DNA of 64,000 nt, from NCBI GenBank assembly GCA_022494885.1, contig JAGVSM010003574.1, positions 42,504 through 106,503 of the forward strand, written 5' to 3'. Source of the DNA: Micrasema longulum. Lineage: Eukaryota; Arthropoda; Insecta; Trichoptera; Brachycentridae. A program made the translations under genes and the position numbers. The notes beneath the pieces are model-generated. The model did no database searches, was not told the origin of the DNA, and worked only from the letters and a program-made list of their open reading frames with translations. Below, piece after piece: positions 9,806 to 18,500 of this stretch. Positions within the stretch are counted from its first letter, which is position 1. The number at the start of each line of letters is the position of its first letter.

Positions 9806-11257
9806 TTATTCCACTTTCAACTCGACGCGTGCAATAGCTTTTTTATATCTATAACAACAATTAGCTCTCACGTGTTTCAGCAAATCGGACGAGCGGAAAA
9901 ATCCCCTAGAGCATGTTTTGCAAACATGGGTGTGACATTTATTATGAACTTTTAAAATGTGATAATCTAATTTGAACTGCATCGAAAATGCGGCCGTGCA
10001 AGGATCATGCGGACAGGGAAATTTGTTTAAATTTCGATGGATGACCAGGTGTGTGCTCAAACTTTGTAAAAGAGGGAATTTCTTATTACAAATATTGCAT
10101 TCGAAAGATTTTTCTCCATAATGTAGTTTCATGTGTTTGGATAAATTGTTAAATGAGCGCTTGCATCGGTCGCAGTGCCCCGAACGCCCGGAATGCTTGG
10201 CTTTAATATGGTATTTTAGATTTGTTAACACGTTATAAGCCGCCCCGCAAGTTTCACAGACATGCGGCTTCATTGCCGAGTGCATGTTTTGCACGTGCAA
10301 CATGACGGAGCGTTTGGATTTGAGAGGTTTATCGCAGATATGACACGCGAACTTCTTCTCGTCCGTGTGGGAAATCTTGTGTTTGTTCAAGGCCGTGCGG
10401 CAGATGAAAGATTTGCCGCATATTTCACACGCGAAGGGCTTTTCCCCCGTGTGCGTTCGTCTGTGGGTGATGAGGCCGTTCGATTGGGAAAAAGATCGCG
10501 GGCACTGACTGCATCTGTACGGCTTTTCTTTGGTGTGCGTGCGCATGTGGACGACGAGATGATTTTTGCTCTTGCTGCACTTGCCACAAATATCGCAGAT
10601 AAAATCGCTGTTTTCGGGTTTGAATTCTGCGTGGGTCCTCAGATGTCTCTTGAGGGTCCCGTACAGACCGAAGCACTTAAGGCAAGAAGGGCATTGGAAC
10701 GGTTTTTCGCCGGTGTGTTTCCTGCTGTGACCTATTAAGAGAGATTTATGCCGAGTGGAATAATTGCACAGATCGCATTTAAAAACTGGTTTTTCATCCG
10801 TTGCACTTTTACCCTTTTTTCTAATTCCCTTTTTTCGCTTAGATTCGGTTTTAATATAGTTTGCTTCGATTTCCTCGCGGTTGTCTTCACTTTGAGGTTC
10901 GGGAGAGTTCTGCGTGTCGTCGTAATACTTGTCTTCGATTTCTTCCTTTATATTGCTCACTACAGAACTTATTGGACCGCCCTCTTCCTTCGAGGTGGAT
11001 TCATGTTTTAAATTCAGATGCTTATCTTTCACTGAACGACATTTATTGACAAATTTTACAACCACCATTAGATCACTCGTGCACTGGTCACAAATAACAC
11101 TCGACAGATTTTCATCATGAGTGAATTCCAAGCCAGTGTACTCTTTGATCAAATCACTATATTTTGCATTTGTATCATCTCTTGACTCAAAAACACTGCA
11201 CACGGATTTATTTTCTAAACGGCATATGCAACACGTGGAGATATTTATATTAATCAT
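9806..11257 (-). CDS. ZAD C2H2 zinc-finger protein, copy 2 (483 aa)
   Basis: Probable nuclear DNA-binding transcription factor and close paralogue of the genes at 1995-3482 and 12171-13595. The ZAD is at the N-terminus (C9/C12 pair, then the CDQC pair and an LMVVVKFVNKCR segment that the paralogues nearly share). The linker holds three possible SUMO sites (LKHE, IKEE, IKTE) and a basic block (KRKKGIRKKGK). Eleven fingers follow in the paralogues' order, including the shortened finger 8, a C-x4-C finger 10 and a final finger ending in Cys. Linkers such as TGEKPF and TKEKPY are typical. The C-terminus runs about 20 residues past the last finger. The gene is one exon. A minus-strand AATAAA overlaps the stop codon (9805-9810). 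The start is the first Met, 8 residues before the first ZAD Cys. Target unknown. Confidence 0.93.
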   Translation of the reverse strand: MININISTCCICRLENKSVCSVFESRDDTNAKYSDLIKEYTGLEFTHDENLSSVICDQCTSDLMVVVKFVNKCRSVKDKHLNLKHESTSKEEGGPISSVVSNIKEEIEDKYYDDTQNSPEPQSEDNREEIEANYIKTESKRKKGIRKKGKSATDEKPVFKCDLCNYSTRHKSLLIGHSRKHTGEKPFQCPSCLKCFGLYGTLKRHLRTHAEFKPENSDFICDICGKCSKSKNHLVVHMRTHTKEKPYRCSQCPRSFSQSNGLITHRRTHTGEKPFACEICGKSFICRTALNKHKISHTDEKKFACHICDKPLKSKRSVMLHVQNMHSAMKPHVCETCGAAYNVLTNLKYHIKAKHSGRSGHCDRCKRSFNNLSKHMKLHYGEKSFECNICNKKFPLLQSLSTHLVIHRNLNKFPCPHDPCTAAFSMQFKLDYHILKVHNKCHTHVCKTCSRGFFRSSDLLKHVRANCCYRYKKAIARVELKVE

Positions 11258-11420
11258 AGTTACTCAATTAAATTAAAGAAACTGATCAATAAACGAATCC
11301 CCAAATACAATAATTATAAACTTTATTTTTGACGCCTGTCTAATGTCAAACGTCAAAGTCAAAATTCAAGATGTCAACTTGTGTCTTGTGTCAACTATTT
11401 GACATTTCATGATCGGGGTG
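11258..11420 (-). promoter_or_regulatory. Putative promoter/5' flank with TGTCAA cluster
   Basis: Bases 11330-11412 contain about seven copies of TGTCAA/GTCAAA or its complement, a density well above chance for this AT-rich DNA. A weaker cluster lies upstream of zinc-finger copy 1. A regulatory role is inferred from position only. Confidence 0.4.
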
Positions 11421-12170
11421 CGTTTATAAACACAATTCGACTAGTGAAGAACTTTTCAAAGTATCGAATAGTTTTGATAATGGATACAATATAATACCAA
11501 TAAAAAAATTGTACTAGACAAAATGGCTGACTTTTTATTAAAATTATATACAATGCGTTTTAATGTTTAATAACCTTATGTAATGTGATAGTGCCTCTAG
11601 ATGAACCAAATAAATATACAAATTTTGTTTGTACCTAAGGTACATTAGAATATTTTATTTGAAAACGTTCTGTTAACAAGCTTTAGACAGCCACGACTGC
11701 GACATAGTAGAAATACAAAATACATAACGTTACACATTTATCTACACAAATAACATCGAACTTGATGATGGACGCTGTAATGCAATCCGAAACTTCAGTC
11801 GGGAGTACGATCGATACATAGTAATCCAGAAAATCTTACTGTGCATCTGAACGACTGAAAATTTAAAAAAAAGTTTCAGCACTGTACTTATTTTATCCCT
11901 ATGCTACCACTTGATTCTTCAAATATAATTATTTATTTGTACATAATTATTTGATCTTTTTTTTTGTGATCTTTCTCATTAATTTGACGCACTCCAAGAA
12001 ACTAAAAACATCAACAAATCTATGGAATCTTCTCGTCAAATCTCCCTCAAAACTTCAAACTTATAAACATGCCAGAAATATTATTTGCATTTTAGTTTTT
12101 TTTTTAATTTGTATAAATTTTCACAACTTTGAAATGTTTTAAATATATTACATCCAAAATAAAAATAATT
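11421..12170. other. Intergenic space between divergent zinc-finger genes
   Basis: About 900 bases separate the two start codons of the head-to-head pair. Outside the TGTCAA cluster I see AT-rich sequence with no gene or repeat. Confidence 0.5.
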
Positions 12171-13595
12171 ATGAATAAAATCAACTCGATGTGCCGAGTT
12201 TGCCTGATAGAAAAAAAATCAGGTAACTTAATTTTTGAAGGGAAGCATTCTAAAATGAAGTACAGTGAACTTATAAGGGAATACACAGGACTGGAAATAA
12301 TTTACCACGAAAACTTACCCAGCAATATATGCGACGATTGCACTAAGGAACTAATGGTTGTTGTTCAATTTAACGACAAATGTCGACAGTCAAACAACAA
12401 ATTACATGAGATATTTAATTTTAACGTATTGTTGAATAAGAATGAAGTTGAGATTGTTTTTAACGAAGACGAGGATATTTCCAAAAAAGAGTATCAAGTA
12501 AAGGAAGAAATAACAGAACTTGATGATATTTTCTGTGAATCCCTAAGCAATACGGACGCCGTAGATGAAGTTAAGAATAAATCTGTATGTATAAAAACTA
12601 AAAACAAAATTTTGAAACGAAAATTCACCAAACAAAAAACTAAATTTAAATCGAATGTGCAAAAAAAATTGTTTAAATGCGATGTTTGTAATTTTTCCGT
12701 TCCAAATAAGTCGGCCTTGATAATACACAGCAGAAAGCATACAAAGGAGAAGCCTTATCAGTGCCCAGTTTGCCAGAGATGTTTTGCTCTTCGAGGCACT
12801 CTTAAAGAACACATTGACAGAATTCACAGGGACGACAAATCCACAAATAGAGAATTCATTTGTGATGTCTGTGGAAAATCTAGCATTAAAAAGTGTCATC
12901 TTGTGGTGCACATGCGAACACATACAAAAGAAAAGCCGTACATATGTTCCTACTGCCCACAATCCTTTTCGCAATCTGCATCCCTTATCAAACACACCAG
13001 AATCCATACTGGAGAAAAACCGTTTTCCTGTGATATATGCGGGAAACAGTTCTCGTCTCACTCTGGTTACAATTCACACAGAGCGGTACACACAGATGCA
13101 AAGGAACACGTCTGCCCCTTCTGTGATAAGCCTCTAAAAACAAAAAACATTCTCCGGCAACATATCACAAACATGCACGAAACAGGGCGGCCGCACATCT
13201 GCGATAAATGTGGCGCCGCCTTCAATCTGCTCGTCAATCTGAAGTCGCACATTTTAAAAGTGCATTCGGAACTTTCAGGAGATTGCAGAAAATGCAAACG
13301 GTCGTTTTCCAACATAGAGGTGCACATGAGAATCCACAACGGGGAGAAACCGTTTGAATGCAGTTTTTGTAAACAAATGTTTTCTTTTCAAAGAAGTCTC
13401 ACGAGACATTTGATCAGGCATCACGATTCTAATGAATTTCCCTGCCCGCACGATTCGTGTGGATCTACATTTTCTCTTCAGTTTAAGTTGAATTATCACA
13501 TGTTGAAATGTCACCCGAATCCTTCGCATAACTGTGATGTTTGTTCTGAAGGATTCTACCGTTCTTGCGACCTTTTGAAACACATAAATAATTGA
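12171..13595 (+). CDS. ZAD C2H2 zinc-finger protein, copy 3 (474 aa)
   Basis: Third paralogue of the ZAD zinc-finger group, one exon, transcribed away from copy 2. I place the start at 12171 (MNKINSMCRVCL), which matches the start of copy 1 (MNVDKINSTCRVCL); an in-frame ATG at 12129 would add 14 AT-rich codons not shared by the others. The ZAD has CRVC and CDDC pairs. The linker has a VKEE possible SUMO site and a lysine-rich block. Ten complete fingers follow, then an eleventh (CDVC...LLKHINN) that stops right after its first His and so lacks the terminal chelating Cys that both paralogues keep. The stop is followed at once by an AATAAA-containing sequence. The role is probably transcriptional regulation; the target is unknown. 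Confidence 0.92.
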   Translation: MNKINSMCRVCLIEKKSGNLIFEGKHSKMKYSELIREYTGLEIIYHENLPSNICDDCTKELMVVVQFNDKCRQSNNKLHEIFNFNVLLNKNEVEIVFNEDEDISKKEYQVKEEITELDDIFCESLSNTDAVDEVKNKSVCIKTKNKILKRKFTKQKTKFKSNVQKKLFKCDVCNFSVPNKSALIIHSRKHTKEKPYQCPVCQRCFALRGTLKEHIDRIHRDDKSTNREFICDVCGKSSIKKCHLVVHMRTHTKEKPYICSYCPQSFSQSASLIKHTRIHTGEKPFSCDICGKQFSSHSGYNSHRAVHTDAKEHVCPFCDKPLKTKNILRQHITNMHETGRPHICDKCGAAFNLLVNLKSHILKVHSELSGDCRKCKRSFSNIEVHMRIHNGEKPFECSFCKQMFSFQRSLTRHLIRHHDSNEFPCPHDSCGSTFSLQFKLNYHMLKCHPNPSHNCDVCSEGFYRSCDLLKHINN

Positions 13596-13735
13596 AAAAT
13601 AAAAATAATGTTATTTCGATTTATTATTTTATTATGCACAAAAAACAAAAATATTAATAATTTCATTTGTAAATATACTGTAACATCATTGTTCACAAAA
13701 ACATAGATAAAACAAAGGATTCTAGCAAGATTGGC
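13596..13735 (+). terminator. Short 3' UTR/polyadenylation region of zinc-finger copy 3
   Basis: AATAAA begins within five bases of the TGA stop (about 13599), with T-rich sequence downstream. This suggests a very short 3' UTR, as for copy 2. Inference only; no transcript data. Confidence 0.35.
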
Positions 13736-14175
13736 ATGTTACAACAGAGATGGAGAATATTTTAGAGAAGGAAATATTGAATTCAAATTTCTGTTGATTT
13801 TTGTGAAGTTAAAGAGCCGAGTTAAATCGATGGAGTAAGATTCATCCGATTGAATTATTTTACCTGCTAGGCAAGGCCTGAAAACATTTTCCAATATTTG
13901 TATTTCTTGAAGAATACAGATGACTTGTCCAAATATTTGTAGACAGGCTGAATTTTACTCCCTAGGGAGCTAAGATCTAAATTGATTGCAACAGAGGGAA
14001 AACAATTTTGACAAGGTAATATGGAAATCTAGGCATTTACGGGGCTTGTGACTTGCTATTGGCTGGTTTAAGTGGCCACTCAACACACTGTATAATATTG
14101 ACCATTCTGCCCGTGTTTAAACATCCAATTTTCCTCAACTCTTCCATCTGTTGACTTCTGTGAAATAAAAGAGCT
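13736..14175 (+). repeat. Foldback repeat family FB-A, copy 1
   Basis: Starts TTACAACAGAGATGGAGAA and includes the family words GGGCTTGTGACTTGCTATTG, AAGTGGCCACT and CATCTGTTGA. The same words, in either orientation, recur at 20030-20285, 20560-20880, 22905-23060, 30520-31060, 59160-59480, 60585-60740, and as fragments at 14395-14480, 52425-52468, 53925-53960 and 56663-56735. Complete copies read as two inverted arms around a short CACCCGCATAAATAAA-type centre. No protein is encoded. Confidence 0.6.
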
Positions 14176-14204
14176 AAATCCTTTCAATCCTTTCAATGTA
14201 TGTT

Positions 14205-14389
14205 ATTTACATATTTTTTTTGCACTATAACAGGCCAGGAGGCCTAATTACAGTGGTGAATTACATCACAGAGCACCCAGGCTTGAGAAAAATCACATTT
14301 TTTAAATTTTTGTGTTCTCACCGGTAATCGAACCCGGAACCTTCCGTGCGTGAGTCAAGCATCTTGACCACTACACCACGGAGGCCGCC
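14205..14389 (-). repeat. tRNA-headed SINE, family A, copy 2
   Basis: Reading on the minus strand it begins GGCGGCCTCCGTGGTGTAGT, goes through a B-box-like GGTTCGATTACC and ends at the T-rich stretch near 14205. It shares with the copy at 28105-28282 the body words AATTACAGTGGTGAAT and ACCCAGGCTTGAGAAAAATC. Confidence 0.75.
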
Positions 14390-14885
14390 ATTGATGTGGG
14401 TGAGATTTATCTGACTGAATTTTTAAATGCCTAGACTTCCTTATCCCTTACTAAAAATGTTTTCCCTCTCTGTTGTAATAAATTGAGAGTTGTAAATAAT
14501 TTACTATTGGAAAACTAAACTCCCTTCTTTAAACTTTAGTTAACTTTTTTCAACTCTATTTATTTAATGAACTCTTCTGGCTCTAAATGCAACTGGCTCT
14601 AAATGACATTACGAAAATCAATTTATCTTGCTAGGATATTTTCCAACCAACTTAAAACCATAATATTATAGTAAAACTGTGTCACTTAAATTATCAAAAG
14701 TGATGCAGTTTTTATTTTGACCTGTTAATTTCAACCTGTTGAAATTTGCTTATATCTAGTGGCATTGTTAAAATTGGATACTCTGTAGGTGTGTTTTAAT
14801 ATTAATGCTATTTGGATGTACATAAAATTATATTTCAATAGAAAACTGGTATTAAACACTTGTAAAATAACTAATCATTGAGATT
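14390..14885. other. FB-A fragment, then AT-rich sequence
   Basis: Bases 14395-14480 are a minus-strand FB-A fragment (TAAATGCCTAGACTTCC, CCCTCTCTGTTGTAATA). The remainder shows nothing I recognise. Confidence 0.45.
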
Positions 14886-14889
14886 TATT

Positions 14890-15200
14890 TATACTAAATC
14901 TGTGAGGAAGATAGTGTCCATGGGGCTCGACTGTGGAATCATCTCCCATCCACTATCAAAGATGTTTCTACAGTATCTCTGTTTAAATCACACCCGAAAA
15001 AACATCTTTCTCTTCCTTAATCTCTCCTCTTTTCCTTTCTCTTAATTCCCTTTCCCTATATTCATTAATTTATATATGTACACGTATTTCTAGTTCTATT
15101 TTCCTTTTCTTGCATACATTTTGAAACTTAAATAATATAAATAACACCCTTTTTATTTTTTAATCTTGAAGTACTTTGGCGGACTTATTGCTAAAATTAA
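14890..15200 (+). pseudogene. LINE C-terminal fragment (family of 25.2-26.0 kb)
   Basis: Reads (R)LWNHLPSTIKDVSTVSLFKS, nearly the same as the end of the minus-strand element at 25489-26001 (LWNHLPSTIKDVTTLSLFKS). It then goes into a 3' tail with the word ACTTTGGCGGACTTATTGC, shared with 25255, 57040 and 60985. Confidence 0.7.
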
Positions 15201-15550
15201 AATATTCCAGTCATTCAAAACACAGTTTGGCAAAAATATGAACTAAAAAATATAAAAAAATACGTATATGAAAAAACCTAATTAATAAAAAATAATGTCT
15301 GTTTTTTATTAGGGAGATAAAGCTTGCACGTATTAACGGAATAAAAGTACATTATGCTACACACATCAAAGGATGAGGAATGTAGGACCAGGTAATGAGT
15401 TTGGAAGGAGACTGGAAGAGGAACCAGGAAAGAGAAGAAATAAAAAATATTTTATTGGCTGGTTGAAGATTTGAATTGCCATTTGGCAATAAACCCGCCA
15501 ATGTACAAATATCTACATATAAGATAGAAATAAATAAGATAGACGTTTTC
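15201..15550. other. 3' flank of IFT52 with LINE-tail debris
   Basis: Holds a second short copy of the LINE tail (GCCATTTGGCAATAAACCCG, about 15478-15500). A minus-strand AATAAA at 15451-15456, about 95 bases past the IFT52 stop, is a candidate polyadenylation signal. Confidence 0.45.
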
Positions 15551-18500
15551 TTAATCCTTGCTTCCCATCATTTTGAACCTGGCTATTGTTTTTCCTATCG
15601 TATTTAATATTTGCTTCGCCCCTTCGGATCCCGAGCCCTGTGCCTCCACCCCCAGAGCGCGTGCGCTCTCCCTGACCAAGAAATCCAACTCCGCTTGGAC
15701 GGAAGTGTTGTTAGCGCCGCTGTTGGTGCTCTGGTTTATCGGCACGAGACAGCTGTTGGTCAGCTGAGCCAGTCGAGCTCGCTCGGAACTGAACGCCTCA
15801 TCGAGGTCCAATAGTTCTAATGGAGGAGGGGGCAAGTCGCTGAAACTCGGAGGAAATACCTGTAATAAAAATAATTGAATTACCAATTTATTAGATAAAA
15901 AACAAATTCTCCCAAACTTAATAATACACATCAATACGATTATGTGCATAAATTTCTCATGTAATATAATGTATATTAATTGTATTGAATTTTGGTTTGC
16001 CAGTACATCTGAAAATACACGTGAAATACATACACAGATTTGGTATATTGGTAAATATGTGGATGATTTATGCGAACATTTTCAATTCAACTTACCGCTA
16101 CTTGGTGTGAAGGGAGAGGTGTTTCAAATTGTGGAGTAATTAACTTGAGAGGTTCATGTTTTATTCCCAGAAGTTTGTACAACTCTATCGCTTCAGAGAC
16201 TAAAAAATACAGCTATAATATTATATTATGTTCATAGGTTTTATTTTACATTATTGTATCCACCTAAAAACGGACCAAAGTATTATAAAATGAGTAATTA
16301 GTATTCATAAAATTAGGGCGAATTAGAAGTATGGTGTAAACAATAAACTTATACGTGCAGTATCACCTCTATGAGGAGAGTTCAGCTTAAACAGGGAGGC
16401 GTAATGTCGCCATGGTTGTTTAATCTATACATGGACAACTGTATGAAAGAGATAGAATGTATGGGTATTGGAGCGAAAATGGATAATTTTTCAGTAAGCT
16501 GCTTGTTGTATGCTGATGATGCCGTTCTGTTAGCAAGCAGCAAGGATGATTTGCAACAAATAGTCTCTAGAATGTATGATTTATGCCTGGAGAGCGAATT
16601 GGTGATGAACGAAAGTAAGTCAAAAGTGATGGTATTTGAAAGGGGAAGTGAGGTTGCTGACTGCATAATAAATGTAAACAACTAATGTCTCGAACAAGTA
16701 GAAGAATTTGAGTATCTGCGAAGCATGTTTTTAAGAGATGGAAGAGTAGAAAAAGATGTTGAAAGGAGAGTGAATGCGGGCAACAAAATGAATGGCTCAC
16801 TAAGCACAGTAATTGCTAATAAAAATGTGTCAATCGAAGCTAAACTGGCAGTGCACAATGGAGTTTTAGTCCTAACACTTATGGAAGTGAAACATGGAAT
16901 TTGCAGAGGAAGGATGAAAGCCGAGTGAACGCAGTTAAAATGTGATCTCTTCGACGAATGTGTGGGAAATCAATGTATGACAGGGTTACGAATGATAAAA
17001 TCAGGCGAGAGTGTAAATCTGAGTAAAGTATAACTGATAAGATTAAGAAAGGGTCTCTGAGATGGTTTGGTCATGTAGAAAGAATGGACTACGAAAAAAT
17101 GGTAAAACAAATATTTATGGCCAAAATGAACGGTAACGTGAGACGAGGACGACCAAGGAAGACGTGGCATGATCAGATAAACCAAAATCTTAAGTCTGGT
17201 CATGTCAAAAGCAGACAGAACCGAAGAGCATGTATGACAAGATGTATGAATGTGGAAGAAGCTAGGAATATATGCCACGATAGACGTGTGTGGCGATCCA
17301 TTCTCTCTGCCTGGCCCTACAAGGAAATGGCGTGATGTTAGTAGTAGTAGGACTTGATAATTGGCAGTTTTTAATACTGTAATTTGATGTTATGATGTAA
17401 TTACTACAACTAGGTAACTTTAAAACCAACATTTTTGAAAAACAGATATTCTACAAATAGACAAGCCATGCATTCAAATCATATTATGATGATTTGAATG
17501 CATGACTTGTCTATTTGTAGCATTTATTGAGGAGGGTAAAAAAAAGGGGTTTTAGGTGGGTAACTCACAAATGCTGATGTTGAAGTTAATGTTGAACTTA
17601 TTTACAATAGGTAGTCAAAAATAGTTTATATATGTAAAATTTTAGTAAAAAATATCAAAATAAAAATATGTGGATTTAGAAAAATTAATTGTATTTTCGA
17701 AATCAATATGGATATTGTAGAAAAATTTTAAAATCAAATTGTTAAAAATTATGTCCCTAGCAAAACGCGACATGTTTAGCTTTTAAAATTGTGACGAAAG
17801 ATTCATGACGATGTTCTTTTTAAATTCAAAAGATCAAAGCTCAAAATTTAACCGAATCGTGATGTATTGTGAGCGCGGCTAATGCAATGGACTATGGACT
17901 GTTTTCGAAGGAGTTAAAAATTATAAATTTAATATATTTTTTTTACTCTACAGTATTTCATAAGCCCGTATTGACTTAAGATTGTAAAAAAAAATAATCG
18001 TGGTATTTCCCTATTTTATACAAATTTAACTAACATGCATGAAAATCTGCGGAGCTGGACCTACCATGGGTTCAGTTGGCACAAAGAACCAGACACCTGC
18101 TTACAACCCTTTTAATACCCTATCATCGCTCTAATTTTTTGCCTCCTCTTTCACAGTAGTAGCCGCTCGATTGTGGAATAATCTACCCACTAATGTTAGA
18201 GACGCCCCTTCTTTATTTACATTTAAGTCAAGATTGAAATGTCACTATCTATATATTATATTGTTCCTTTATTCTTCTTCTTTCCTTTCCATCCCCTCTC
18301 CTCTCTTCATAGTATAGTGTTATTTTTTTTCTAAATATATTTATTTTTGTTAATCTTTGCTTTTAATTTTTGTATAAAATTGTAAGATTCAATATGTCCA
18401 TGTATTTATAATTTTCTCAAACTGAACGGTTTGTGTAGGTAGGAAGAAATTGCCTTAAGGTAATATGCCCGCCCTTTTATGTATATTTATTGTATATGTA

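Noticed and set aside
14335..14392. A tRNA gene
   Set aside because: A and B boxes are present but no cloverleaf, and the same head is repeated with a SINE body in four places.
15558..15814. Plus-strand frames over the last IFT52 exon
   Set aside because: Antisense shadows of a well-conserved coding exon.
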